From NCBI GenBank assembly GCA_910588455.1, contig CAJUPG010000008.1, positions 1 through 37,400 on the forward strand: a stretch of 37,400 bases of DNA, written 5' to 3'. The notes under the pieces were generated by a model. The model was not told the origin of the DNA. It ran no database searches and worked only from the letters and a program-made list of their open reading frames with translations. Numbering within the stretch: the stretch's first letter is position 1; every line of letters begins with the position of its first letter. This stretch comes from an uncultured Oscillospiraceae bacterium. Its GTDB lineage: Bacteria > Bacillota > Clostridia > Oscillospirales > Oscillospiraceae. This document shows positions 22,874-32,137 of the stretch, piece by piece. Both the position numbers and the translations under genes were made by a program.

Positions 22874-24463
22874 TTATCGTGCAGACACATACTTATGCAG
22901 TGTATTGCGCACCGCGCCGGGGCCGGCGAACAGCTCCGCCGCCATGCCCTCAATCTGTCCGCCCAGGCCGGCCTCGTACAGGTCCAGGCCGAACACGTCC
23001 TTGCGGCTGTAGAGGGCCTTCAGGCAGCTCATATCCTGGGCGCCCTCCTTGACCTCCAGGGGAGCCACGATGGCCTGAAGCTCCGCCAGAAGGGGGTCGG
23101 GAGAGGGCTCGAAGGCCGCGCCGGTGTCGTCCACGCCCTTGAGATACCGGGCGTAGCCCGCCAGCACCAGGGGAATCAGAATCAGCTCGCCCATGTCCAG
23201 ACCCCGGGCCTGATAGGCCTTGATGGTCTCACCGAAACGGATGGGCAGCTTTTGGGAGGTGTCGGTGGCGATGCGCTGGGGCGCGTCGGGCATGAAGGGG
23301 TTGGGCAGGCGCTTGGTCAGCACCGCGTTGATGAACTCGGAGGGACGCAGCACACCGGGGTCCACCACCACAGGCATGGCCTCCTGGTAGCCCATCTTGG
23401 TAATCAGCCCGCAGATATCCCCGTCCTTCATTTCGTCGGAAATCAGGGTGTAGCCCAGCAGGCAGCCGTAAATGGACATGGCGGTGTGCAGGGGGTTGAG
23501 GCAGGTGCAGACCTTCATGCGCTCCACGTTGTCCACAGTCTCCCGGTCCACATACAGCACGCCGCCCTTCTCCAGGGGGGGACGGCCGTTGGTGTACTTG
23601 TCCTCGATGACCAGGTACTCCGTCTCCTCCGCGTTGACAAAGGGGGCGGTGTAGGTGCGCTTCTCGGTGATGATGGTATAGTTGTCCTCGAACCCGTCCT
23701 TGGCCAGCAGATCCTGGACCTGAGCGTCGGGCCGGGGGGTGATCTTGTCGATCATGCTCCAGGGGAAGGTGATCTTGCTCTCGTCCTTCAGGTAGTCCAG
23801 GAAGCCCTGGTCCACCAGCCCGGCCTTGACCCAGGCTTCGGCGTAGGCAAAGGCGGCGGCCTTCACCTTGTCCCCGTTGTGGGAGCAGTTGTCCATGCTC
23901 TGCACCGTCAGGGGCAGGGCGCCGGCCTGATAGCGCCGGTAGAGCAGCACCGTGACCTTGCCCATGATGAGGGCGGGGGTGAGGCCCCGCTCCAGGTCGG
24001 CGGGGGCCACGGAGTAGCCCTTTTCGGTGATGGTAAAGCTGACCATCTGGAGGGAGGGCTTTTGGAAAATCTCCTCCAGCCGGGCCCAGTCCTCACCGAA
24101 CTGGGGGTCGGCCTTCAGGCTCTCGGTGACGGAGGCCACCACTTTTTTCTCGATGGACCCGTCGGACTTCAGCACTACCAGCAGGCTCATATCCCCGTAG
24201 GGGCGGTATGCCTTGTCGATGATCTCAAAGTCAAAGCCCTCGGCCACGATCACGCCCCGGTCATAAGACCCGGTATCCAGCACGTTCTGCAGCACCGCCG
24301 CCGGAAAGGCCCGGAAGATGTTGCCCGCGCCGAAGTGCAGCCAGGTGGGCTCGTCGTGGGTTTTCTGCCGGACGGCCTTCATGTCGAACTTGGGGAGCTG
24401 ATAGCCCTTGTCCGCCCACTCCTGGGGGTTATAGGTTCCATTTTGAATATCAGAAAGCTTCAT
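22874..24463 (-). CDS. uxuB: fructuronate reductase / mannitol dehydrogenase family protein
   Basis: A 529-aa long-chain polyol dehydrogenase, expected to reduce D-fructuronate to D-mannonate with NADH. The N-terminal Rossmann motif is LHFGAGNIFRAFPAAVLQ, and the substrate region has SMDNCSHNGDKV (catalytic Lys), with VCTCLNPLHTAMSIYGCLLGY and PIRFGETIKAYQARG in the C-terminal helical domain. Start ATG 24463 is preferred (TGAGGA just upstream, 8 nt after the uxuA stop) over an in-frame extension to 24502. It is directly coupled to uxuA, and the function follows from that context; a tagaturonate reductase role is less likely because no altronate dehydratase is present. Confidence 0.93.
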   Translation of the reverse strand: MKLSDIQNGTYNPQEWADKGYQLPKFDMKAVRQKTHDEPTWLHFGAGNIFRAFPAAVLQNVLDTGSYDRGVIVAEGFDFEIIDKAYRPYGDMSLLVVLKSDGSIEKKVVASVTESLKADPQFGEDWARLEEIFQKPSLQMVSFTITEKGYSVAPADLERGLTPALIMGKVTVLLYRRYQAGALPLTVQSMDNCSHNGDKVKAAAFAYAEAWVKAGLVDQGFLDYLKDESKITFPWSMIDKITPRPDAQVQDLLAKDGFEDNYTIITEKRTYTAPFVNAEETEYLVIEDKYTNGRPPLEKGGVLYVDRETVDNVERMKVCTCLNPLHTAMSIYGCLLGYTLISDEMKDGDICGLITKMGYQEAMPVVVDPGVLRPSEFINAVLTKRLPNPFMPDAPQRIATDTSQKLPIRFGETIKAYQARGLDMGELILIPLVLAGYARYLKGVDDTGAAFEPSPDPLLAELQAIVAPLEVKEGAQDMSCLKALYSRKDVFGLDLYEAGLGGQIEGMAAELFAGPGAVRNTLHKYVSAR

Positions 24464-24471
24464 GCTGTTCC

Positions 24472-25551
24472 TCACTTTCCCTCTTTGTCCATCAGGTCCC
24501 ACGCGCCAAGCATATACATGACGCCCAGAGCCCGGTCATACAGTCCATAGCCGGGGCGGCAGGTGCCGGGGCCCTCGCCCCACAGATGACGGCCGTGGTC
24601 GGGGCGGATATAGCCCTCAAAGCCGCAGTCGTGATACGCCCGCAGGATGTCCAGGATGCCGGTGTCGCCGTCGCAGTCCCGGTGGCTGGCCTCGGAGAAG
24701 TCGCCGTTGGGGAAGTGCTTCACGTTGCGGATGTGGGCGAAGGCGATGCGGCTGCAGTGCTTGCGGACGATGGAGGCCACGTTGTTCTCCGGGTTCGCGT
24801 TCAGGCTGCCGGAGCAGAGGGTCAGGCAGTTGTAGGGGTCGTCCACCATGGACAGGAAGCGGTCGATGGCCGGGCCATCCACCAGCAGGCGGGGCAGGCC
24901 GAAGATGTCCCAGGGGGGATCGTCCATGTGGATGGCCATTTTGATATCGCACTCGTGGCACACGGGCATCAGCTTTTCCAGGAAATACTTCAGGTTCTCC
25001 CAGAGCTTCTCCTTGGTGACCGGGCGGTATGCCTCAAACAGCTCGTCCAGACGGGCCATGCGCTCCGGCTCCCAGCCGGGGAAGGTAAGGCCGTTCAGAT
25101 TTTTCAGGATATAATCCGCCATCACCTTGGGGTCGTCCTGAATCATGTCCTTTTGATAGAACAGCGCCGTGGAGCCGTCTCCGATGGGGTGGAACAGGTC
25201 GGTCCGGGTCCAGTCGAAGATGGGCATAAAGTTGTAGCAGATCACTTTTACGCCAAAATCCTTCAGGTTCCGGATGGTCTGAATATAGTTTTCGATATGC
25301 CGGTCCCGGCTGGGCAGGCCGATCTTGATGTCGTCGTGGACGTTCACCGATTCCACCACGTCCATATTGAAGCCGTAGGGCTCCAGCTGCTTCTGGACCT
25401 GTGCGATCTCGTCCTTCTCCCAAATTTCACCGGGCTGCTTGTTGTGCAGGGCCCAGACAATGCTGGTTACGCCGGGGATCTGCTTGATATCGGCCAGAGA
25501 GACCTGGTCGTTTCCCTCACCGTACCAGCGAAAACCCATCTGCATAGGCAT
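24472..25551 (-). CDS. uxuA: mannonate dehydratase
   Basis: A 359-aa TIM-barrel metal enzyme that dehydrates D-mannonate to 2-keto-3-deoxy-D-gluconate. Recognisable blocks are MGFRWYGEGNDQVSLADIKQIPGV near the start (allowing for length, about residue 5), VVESVNVHDDIKIGLPSRD, VICYNFMPIFDWTRTDL, the metal-site run MAIHMDDPPWDIFGLPRL, LCSGSLNANPENN, FAHIRNVKHF and the end motif YIRPDHGRHLWGE...GYGLYDRALG. The first of three clustered ATGs is 9 nt after GAGAGGTG. Operon neighbours on either side are GH31 and uxuB. Confidence 0.96.
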   Translation of the reverse strand: MPMQMGFRWYGEGNDQVSLADIKQIPGVTSIVWALHNKQPGEIWEKDEIAQVQKQLEPYGFNMDVVESVNVHDDIKIGLPSRDRHIENYIQTIRNLKDFGVKVICYNFMPIFDWTRTDLFHPIGDGSTALFYQKDMIQDDPKVMADYILKNLNGLTFPGWEPERMARLDELFEAYRPVTKEKLWENLKYFLEKLMPVCHECDIKMAIHMDDPPWDIFGLPRLLVDGPAIDRFLSMVDDPYNCLTLCSGSLNANPENNVASIVRKHCSRIAFAHIRNVKHFPNGDFSEASHRDCDGDTGILDILRAYHDCGFEGYIRPDHGRHLWGEGPGTCRPGYGLYDRALGVMYMLGAWDLMDKEGK

Positions 25552-25583
25552 AATGCTTCACCTCTCAAAAAATTTTTGTCCCA

Positions 25584-28109
25584 TTATTCTTTCTCGGCAA
25601 CCTCGTCGGCCATACCGATCAAATCAAATTTCTCAGTGGAGACCACGAGATCGAAATCGTCCTTCTGGGGCTTGGCACACTTGACCCAGACCGTGCGGTC
25701 GGACAGGTTGTAGTACCAGCCTGCGTCCGCCTCCTCCCAGTTGTCCCGCACCAGGAACCGGGGGATGCGCTGGCCGTCCACGCTGACCCAGAACGCGCCC
25801 TTCTCCTTGCTGACCACTTTCAGAGTCAGGCGCTCCACCGTTCCGGCGTAGCTGCCCTCCTTGTGGAAGGAAATGGTCTTGCGGTCCCCTGCCTTGACCG
25901 AGATGGTGGTCTTGGCAAATACGCCCTTCCGGAAGTCCTGGGTGTGGCCGTCGTCGTCGTAGAACACAAAGCTGTTGTCCGTCTCGGCGCTGATGGTCAG
26001 ATCAAGCTGCTTCATGGTGTCGCTGAGGATGTGGGTCACATCCTGACTGGTGCACAGAATGGCGCTGCCCCGGAGGAACATGGGGATGGAGTCCAGGGTC
26101 ACCGGCACGGTGATGGTCTGACCGCCCTCGTATTCCCGCATGAAGTCGTTCATGTCGTACCACTTGCTTCCGGCGGGCAGGTAGATGGTCCGCTCCGCGG
26201 CGCCCTTTTCCACCACGTTGGCCACCAGAAGGGCGGGGCCGAACATGAAGGTGAGGTTCTTGTCCCGGTAGCAGTTCACGTCCTCCGGGAACTCCAGGAA
26301 CAGGGGGCGCATGGCGGGCATACCCGTCACGCTGGCCTCGTACATCAGGGAGTACAGGTAGGGCAGCAGCTTATAGCGCAGGGCATAGGCCGCCTGGACC
26401 TGGGGCAGCAGCTCCTCATACATCCAGGGCTGGGTGACGGTGTTGTCACTGTTGGCGGAGTTGATGGTGAACCGGGGCTGGAAGATGCCGCTCTGAATCC
26501 AGCGCAGCATCAGCTCGCCCTCCGGGGCGCCGCCGGCAAAGCCGCCGATGTCACAGCCCATGTTGGCGCAGCCGGACAGGCCCATGCCCATGATCGTCGC
26601 CAGGTTGAACTTCACGGTGTTCCAGTCGGTGAGGTTGTCGCCGCCCCACACCTGGGCATAGCGCTGCACACCGGCGAAGCCCGCCCGGTTGATGACATAG
26701 GGCCGCTCGTTGGGGTAGGTCTCCTCCAGGGCCTTCCAGCCGATGTAGGCCATCATGTTGGAGTGGATGATTTTCAGCTCCGCCATGGTGCCTCCCTGGC
26801 CCTCAAAGTCACACTGGGCGGCCCGGTCCTCAATACCGTCCATCTCGCAGTTGTCGTTCCATACGGTCTTTGCGCCCTTGTTCAGAATCGTTTCCTTCAA
26901 GAGCTGCTTCCAGGCCTCCCGGCCGGCGGGGCCGGTGAAGTCGATGAACCGTCCCTCGCCGCCCCACCAGCGGCCCCGGTAATCGTCCTTGCCGTCGGCA
27001 GTCTTGATGAACGCGTTCCGGTCCTCATAGTACTTGGCGTAGGGGTGGTTTTGCAGCACGCCGGGCTTCAGGTTGGGAATGACGTTGATACCCTTGGCGT
27101 TCATGGTCTCAAAGAACTTCTCCGGGTCGGGGAAGCGCTTATAGTTCCAGTTAAAGGTGTAGCGCAGGCCGTCCTCCTCGCCGGAGGAGTAGCCGGAGGC
27201 CAGCCAGAAGTTGTCAATATAAATCTTCTCCTGAAGATGCTTGTCAATGACCTTATAGATCTCCTGGTCGCAGTCCTGCTCCAGCTCGGCGTAGTACATG
27301 GTGGAGGCGCAGAAGCCCAGAGACTGCTTGGTGGGCAGGGCGGTGCGGCCTGTGAGCCAGGTGTACCGGTTGATCACGTCGGCCATTTTGGGGCCGTTGA
27401 TGAGGAACAGGTCAATGTCGCCGCCGTCGGCCTGCCAGTAGCAGTAGCGCTCCCAGTAGCCGCTGATCTCCTGGCCCATGTCGAACACGCAGTCGTAGGA
27501 GTTGTGATAGAACAGGCCCAGGGCGTGGAGATTGCTCTCACTGGTGCGGATATAGAAGGGGATGTGCTTGTACATGGGGTCGCCGTTTTCCGGGTCGTGG
27601 CCGATGGCGTCCTTGGGGCTCATGCGCAGGCGGCGGCCCTTCTTGTCCAGGTGGCCGGTCTTTTCGCCGAAGCCGAAGAAGTGGTCCTTCTCCCGGTCCA
27701 TGCAGGAATAGTGGCTCAGACGGCCCAGCTGGTCCATCTCAAAGGCCCGCTCCGCCAGGTCCCGGTAAATGCACTTGCCCTGGGCAGTGTAGAGGGAGAA
27801 GGAGAAGGGATCCTTTTTCAGCACCAGCTTCAGGGTGGCGGTACGGAACACCAGCGTCTCCCCCGCGTCCTCGCAGGGGATATCCAGCGCGGTGATCCGG
27901 GTGCGCTCGCCCTCAAAGAGGGGGTCCAGACGGTCCTCCCAGGCGGTAGTCACCAGGGTGTAGGAGGCCTCGGGGAATGTTTTGCCGAAGGACACCCGCA
28001 GGCGGATCACGTCGTCGCTGAGGAACACCAGCATGGCATCCGCGCAGTCGCCGTGGATCAGATAGCCGTTCTGGAGCTTTTCAATGGACTCAAATTTCTT
28101 TAAAATCAT
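25584..28109 (-). CDS. GH31 glycoside hydrolase, first of a tandem pair
   Basis: An 841-aa retaining alpha-glycosidase. An N-terminal beta-sandwich holds FGFGEKTGHLDKKGRRLRM, then the (beta/alpha)8 barrel. The likely nucleophile is the Asp of TVWNDNCEMDG and the likely acid/base is the Asp of RYAQVWGGDNLTDW; GLSGCANMGCDIGGF follows. C-terminal beta domains include LPAGSKWYDMNDFMREYEGG. There is no signal peptide, so it acts on imported substrate. The nucleophile context WNDNCE differs from the DMNE of starch alpha-glucosidases and the KTDFGE of alpha-xylosidases, so specificity is open. GGGAG precedes the ATG, 14 nt after the second GH31. Confidence 0.92.
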   Translation of the reverse strand: MILKKFESIEKLQNGYLIHGDCADAMLVFLSDDVIRLRVSFGKTFPEASYTLVTTAWEDRLDPLFEGERTRITALDIPCEDAGETLVFRTATLKLVLKKDPFSFSLYTAQGKCIYRDLAERAFEMDQLGRLSHYSCMDREKDHFFGFGEKTGHLDKKGRRLRMSPKDAIGHDPENGDPMYKHIPFYIRTSESNLHALGLFYHNSYDCVFDMGQEISGYWERYCYWQADGGDIDLFLINGPKMADVINRYTWLTGRTALPTKQSLGFCASTMYYAELEQDCDQEIYKVIDKHLQEKIYIDNFWLASGYSSGEEDGLRYTFNWNYKRFPDPEKFFETMNAKGINVIPNLKPGVLQNHPYAKYYEDRNAFIKTADGKDDYRGRWWGGEGRFIDFTGPAGREAWKQLLKETILNKGAKTVWNDNCEMDGIEDRAAQCDFEGQGGTMAELKIIHSNMMAYIGWKALEETYPNERPYVINRAGFAGVQRYAQVWGGDNLTDWNTVKFNLATIMGMGLSGCANMGCDIGGFAGGAPEGELMLRWIQSGIFQPRFTINSANSDNTVTQPWMYEELLPQVQAAYALRYKLLPYLYSLMYEASVTGMPAMRPLFLEFPEDVNCYRDKNLTFMFGPALLVANVVEKGAAERTIYLPAGSKWYDMNDFMREYEGGQTITVPVTLDSIPMFLRGSAILCTSQDVTHILSDTMKQLDLTISAETDNSFVFYDDDGHTQDFRKGVFAKTTISVKAGDRKTISFHKEGSYAGTVERLTLKVVSKEKGAFWVSVDGQRIPRFLVRDNWEEADAGWYYNLSDRTVWVKCAKPQKDDFDLVVSTEKFDLIGMADEVAEKE

Positions 28110-28123
28110 AAATTTGCTCTCCC

Positions 28124-30679
28124 TTACATTCCAATCAGGTCAAAGTCCTCAAAGGAAACGGTGAGGGTAATCTGCATTCCGCTGCCGGTTTTGCTCTCCT
28201 GGGGCTGGCCGATGCCGGCAATGCCGTGGTTGATGTCCCGGCCGGGGTTGGGGTACTTCACCAGCACGGCCTTTTTGGTCTGGCTGTAGTACCAGCCCTT
28301 GGCGGCGGCGTCGAACTTGCGGCGGTTGAGGAAATGCTCCAGCTTCTCGTCGCCCAGAGTCACCCAGAAGGGGCTGCGGTCCTTGCGGACCATCTCTACC
28401 TCCATGTCCTTCACGAAATCAGTGTACTCGCCCTCGGAGGAGAAGTCAACCTTTACCACGTCGGTGCCGGACATATGGATGGTGGTCTTGCGGCACAGGC
28501 CCTTCTTATAGTCGTTGGTTACGCCGTCGTCGTCATACAGCACATAGGTGCGCTCCTCGCCGGGGACCATGGTGATGTGCAGGCCGGTGGCGTGGTCCCG
28601 CTCCATGCTCATAAGCTGGTTGAGGGCCATGGGGACGATTGCCCCTTCCCGGAGGAACATGGGAATGGTCTCCAGGGTCACGGGGACCTCGATGGTCTGG
28701 CCGCCCTCGTAGCAGGTAAAGTTGTTGTTCCAGTCGTACCACTTGCAGCCCGCGGGCAGATAGACCTTCCGGGTGGTAGCGCCGGGCTCAATGACGTTGG
28801 CCACAAGAATGTCCCGGCCGTACAGGAACTCAAAGCTCTCGTCGTAGACATTGGGATCGTTCTGGAACTCGTAGACCAGGGCCCGCATAATGGGCGCGCC
28901 GGTCTGGCTGGCCTCATACTCGGCGGAGTACAGATAGGGGGCCAGGCGGTAGCGCAGCAGAATGGCATTGCGGATCAGGTCCGCGGAATCCCGGTACATC
29001 CAGGGCTCGGTGACGGTGTTGTCGTTGCTGGCGGAGTGGATGGAGAACCGGGGCTGGAACACGCCGTTCTGGACCCAGCGGACAAAGAGCTCTTCATCCG
29101 GAGCGGGGCCGGCAAAGCCGCCGATGTCTGCGCCCTCGTTGGGCTGGCCGGACAGGCCCATGCCGGTAATGATGGGAATGTTGTATTGCAGGGAGGTCCA
29201 GCTGGTGTAGTTGTCGCCGCACCAGTTCTGGGCGTACTTCTGGATGCCGGCGCTGCCGCTGCGGCACACCACATAGGGCCGGGCATTGGGGTCGTGCTCC
29301 ACCACCGCGTCGCCGCCGATCTTACACATGATGGTGGACATGATGGGCTTGAGCTGGCCGATGGTGCCGCCCTTGCCGTCGAAGTCGCAGCGGCTGTCCT
29401 TGTCCAGCAGGCTGTCGTACTCGCAGTTGTCGTTCCAGACGGAGTTGGTGCCCACGCCAATGACGTTTTCGATCAGATATTCTTTCCAGATCTTCCGGGC
29501 GGACTCCTTGGTGTAGTCCCAGAAGGCGCCGTCGCCGCCCCACCACTTGCCGACGCTGTAGTGGTCGGACTCGGCCTCCTTCACGAACACATCCTTGCCC
29601 TCAAACTCGCTGAACCAGGGGTGGCACAGCAAAATGCCGGGCTTCACGTTGGGCACGTTCTGGGCGCCCTTCTCGTTCATGGCGGCGAAGTAGCCCTTGG
29701 GGTCCTTGAAGCGGGTGGTGTTCCAGGTGAACACGCAGCGCTTGTTGTTGTAGCTGGTGTAGCCGGAGGACAGGTGGAAGCCGTCGATGGGGAAGCCCTC
29801 CTCCTTCACGGTGTCGATGAACTCCAGCACCGCGTCGTCGCTGTCCTTCTCCAGCTCGGGGTAATACATGGAGGAGCCCTGATAGCCCAGCGCGCGCTTG
29901 GGCAGCAGGGCGGGACGGCCCGTCAGCAGGGTGTAGTTGTCCACAATCCGGGCCAGAGTGTCGCCGCCGATGAGGAACAGGTCGATGTCGCCGCCGTCGG
30001 CCTGCCAGTAGGTGTACCGGGGCCAGTAGTTGCTCTTCTCCCGGCCCATGTTAAAGACAGACTCGTAGAAGTTGTGGTAAAACAGGCCCACGGCCTTCTT
30101 GGTCTGGCGGCTGAGGCGGATATAGAAGGGGATATGCTTGTACAGGGTGTCCATCTTGGTGGCGTCGTAGCCCAGAGCGTCGGTGGCGCGCTGGCGGATG
30201 AATTCTTTATTCTTGTTCAGCAGGCCGGTCTTTTCGCCGAAGCCGTAGAAGCAGTCGTCCTCCTCCATGCGGCTGTAGTGGACAACCCGGTGGTTGGAGT
30301 CCAGCACGAAGGGGTTGCCGGGCAGGTCGCTGTAGAGAAGCTCGCCCTCTCCGTTGTAGAGCTTGAAGGACAGGGGATTCTTGTCCACCACCAGGCGCAG
30401 CTTGGCGGTGGTGAAGGTGATGGAGTCCTTCTCGTCGGCCACAGCGGGCTGAACAGGCTGTACCCGGGTGCGCTCGCCCTCAAAGAGAGGGTCCAGACGG
30501 TCCTCCCAGGCGGTGGTGGCCAGCACGTAGGATTCCTCCGCCAGCTCCTTGTCGAAGGAGGCCCGCACCCGGACGATCTCGTCAGTGACAAAGCACACCT
30601 TCACATCCGCACAGTTGGTGTGGAGCAGGAATGCGCCGTCCAGCCGCTCCATTGAAGTTACGGTGGTACAAATCTGCAT
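28124..30679 (-). CDS. GH31 glycoside hydrolase, second of a tandem pair
   Basis: An 851-aa paralogue of the neighbouring GH31; both share VLATTAWEDRLDPLFEGERTR-like text, GFGEKTG, LPAGCKWYDWN and the barrel motifs. Likely nucleophile Asp in SVWNDNCEYDS and acid/base Asp in YAQNWCGDNYTSW. No signal peptide. ATG 30679 (MQICTTV) is preferred: GGAG is 9 nt upstream, whereas the longer frame starts at a TTG inside that site. It is the first gene after the hairpin that follows dctM. Two diverged copies suggest different linkages or aglycones of one substrate class. An alpha-glucosidase or alpha-xylosidase role is possible; a uronosyl-specific one is hypothesised from context. Confidence 0.92.
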   Translation of the reverse strand: MQICTTVTSMERLDGAFLLHTNCADVKVCFVTDEIVRVRASFDKELAEESYVLATTAWEDRLDPLFEGERTRVQPVQPAVADEKDSITFTTAKLRLVVDKNPLSFKLYNGEGELLYSDLPGNPFVLDSNHRVVHYSRMEEDDCFYGFGEKTGLLNKNKEFIRQRATDALGYDATKMDTLYKHIPFYIRLSRQTKKAVGLFYHNFYESVFNMGREKSNYWPRYTYWQADGGDIDLFLIGGDTLARIVDNYTLLTGRPALLPKRALGYQGSSMYYPELEKDSDDAVLEFIDTVKEEGFPIDGFHLSSGYTSYNNKRCVFTWNTTRFKDPKGYFAAMNEKGAQNVPNVKPGILLCHPWFSEFEGKDVFVKEAESDHYSVGKWWGGDGAFWDYTKESARKIWKEYLIENVIGVGTNSVWNDNCEYDSLLDKDSRCDFDGKGGTIGQLKPIMSTIMCKIGGDAVVEHDPNARPYVVCRSGSAGIQKYAQNWCGDNYTSWTSLQYNIPIITGMGLSGQPNEGADIGGFAGPAPDEELFVRWVQNGVFQPRFSIHSASNDNTVTEPWMYRDSADLIRNAILLRYRLAPYLYSAEYEASQTGAPIMRALVYEFQNDPNVYDESFEFLYGRDILVANVIEPGATTRKVYLPAGCKWYDWNNNFTCYEGGQTIEVPVTLETIPMFLREGAIVPMALNQLMSMERDHATGLHITMVPGEERTYVLYDDDGVTNDYKKGLCRKTTIHMSGTDVVKVDFSSEGEYTDFVKDMEVEMVRKDRSPFWVTLGDEKLEHFLNRRKFDAAAKGWYYSQTKKAVLVKYPNPGRDINHGIAGIGQPQESKTGSGMQITLTVSFEDFDLIGM

Positions 30680-30720
30680 ATTGCATTTCTCCAATCCTAA
30701 ATTATTTGAAAGCGGGATAG

Positions 30721-30773
30721 AAAAAAGGGCGGCTTACCGGCCGTTTCGCGGGAAGCGGGGCCGGAAAGCCGCC
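30721..30773 (-). terminator. terminator / attenuator between dctM and the GH31 pair
   Basis: A 15-bp stem with one A-A mismatch (30728-30742 / 30759-30773) and a 16-nt loop, followed on the minus strand by CCCTTTTTTC. It sits 42 nt after the dctM stop and 42 nt before the GH31 start. No promoter is visible in the 40 nt after it, so readthrough must supply the downstream genes. Confidence 0.82.
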
Positions 30774-30814
30774 TTAGAAGCGCTCTCATTTCAGAAAAAC
30801 GCCCCGGATTACTC

Positions 30815-32137
30815 TCAAGTCAGCCACCAGAAGCTGTCAACCTGGTTGGTCAGATAGGGGAGAATCAGCGAAATCGCGGGGATAAAGGTCACCAGGAACA
30901 GGGCGATCACCATGGCGACAAACATAGGCAGAATGTACTTGGTGACGCCTTCGATCTTCACCTTGCCCACGCCGCAGCCCACGAACAGGACAGAGCCCAC
31001 AGGCGGGGTGACAGAGCCGATGACCAGATTCATGATGAACATCAGGCCGAAGTGGACGTCGCTCATGCCGATGCTCCGGGCGATGGGCAGGAAGATGGGG
31101 GTAAAGATCAGCACAGCAGGGGTCAGGTCCAGGAACATACCCATGACCAGCAGGAACACGTTCATGATAATCAGCAGAACATAGCGGTTGTCAGAGATGC
31201 TGATTAAGGCGCTGCTGATGGCGGCGGGGATGCCGGTGTAGGACATAACATAGGACATGATGGAGGAGGCGGCGATCAGGAACAGGATGGTCGCGGAGCC
31301 CTTCATCGTATCCGCCAGCAGGTTATACAGAGTTTTCAGGTCCATCTCGCGGTAGAACACCGACAGCAGGCCGCAGTACAGGCACATAACCACGCCGGCC
31401 TCCGTGGCGGTGAACTTGCCGGTCATGATGCCGCCCATTACGATAATGACGGCCAGCAGGGCGGGAATCGCCTCCCACCAGATTTTCCAGGCGGGGTCCA
31501 CTTCCTTGACGGAGGACTTGCGGTATCCCATTTTTACCGCCAGGATTACGGACACGATGGCCACGGCCACGCCCAGAGAGATACCCGTGAGATAACCGCC
31601 CATGAACAGGGCCGCCACGGAAACACCGCCGGCGGTGATGGAGTAGAGGATCAGGCCGCCGCTGGGGGGAATCAACTGACCGGTGGGGGCGGAGCAGATG
31701 TTGACGGCGGCGGCGTAGTTGGGATCGTAGCCCTCTTCCGCCTCCAGGGGGCTCATGATGGTGCCCATAGCGGAGGCCGCGGCCACGGAGGAGCCGGAGA
31801 CTGCGCCGAAGAACATATTGGCCAGCACGTTTGTGGCGCCCAGATAGCCGGGCACCCAGCCCACCAGCAGGCGGGCCAGCCGGATCAGACGGCGGGCAAT
31901 GCCGCCCTTATTCATCAGGTTGCCGCCCAGGGAAAAGAAGGGCAGGGCCAGCAGGGAAAAGGAGTCCAGACCGGAGAAACACCGCTGGGCTGCCATGGGG
32001 GCGAAAACGGCGGGGTCCATGCCGCTGAACACAGCGGTGGCCACCGATGCGATGCCGATTCCGGCGGAGATGGGTACGCCGGCGAAGAGCATCACGAAGA
32101 AGGTGGAGAAAAGAACAATAACTGCCTGTGTTACCAT
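30815..32137 (-). CDS. dctM: TRAP transporter large permease (DctM)
   Basis: A 440-aa inner-membrane protein with about 12 helices, the transport subunit of a TRAP system that drives organic-acid uptake by a Na+ gradient. Family features are MLFAGVPISAGIGIASV at the start, FFSLGGNLMNKGGIARRLIRLARLLVGWVPGYLGATNVLAN, MFFGAVSGSSVAAASAMGTIM and SAPTGQLIPPSGGLILYS, and near the end LMFIMNLVIGSVTPPVGSVLFVGCGVG. Length is standard. The start overlaps the dctQ stop by 1 nt (TAATG). The adjacent uronate genes suggest a hexuronate or uronoside substrate. Confidence 0.95.
   Translation of the reverse strand: MVTQAVIVLFSTFFVMLFAGVPISAGIGIASVATAVFSGMDPAVFAPMAAQRCFSGLDSFSLLALPFFSLGGNLMNKGGIARRLIRLARLLVGWVPGYLGATNVLANMFFGAVSGSSVAAASAMGTIMSPLEAEEGYDPNYAAAVNICSAPTGQLIPPSGGLILYSITAGGVSVAALFMGGYLTGISLGVAVAIVSVILAVKMGYRKSSVKEVDPAWKIWWEAIPALLAVIIVMGGIMTGKFTATEAGVVMCLYCGLLSVFYREMDLKTLYNLLADTMKGSATILFLIAASSIMSYVMSYTGIPAAISSALISISDNRYVLLIIMNVFLLVMGMFLDLTPAVLIFTPIFLPIARSIGMSDVHFGLMFIMNLVIGSVTPPVGSVLFVGCGVGKVKIEGVTKYILPMFVAMVIALFLVTFIPAISLILPYLTNQVDSFWWLT

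Noticed and set aside
21818..24550. A 910-codon open frame on the plus strand, and similar very long frames opposite uxaC, the GH31 genes, the hybrid kinase and dhaK
   Set aside because: These are antisense to genes with clear family motifs; their translations are rich in Gly, His, Val and Gln runs with no recognisable domain, a usual artefact of high-GC coding strands.
25584..30679. Sulfoquinovose degradation, because sulfoquinovosidases are GH31
   Set aside because: No sulfo-glycolytic enzymes (isomerase, transaldolase, sulfolactaldehyde steps) or sulfonate exporter are in the operon; all sugar-acid steps are those of hexuronates.
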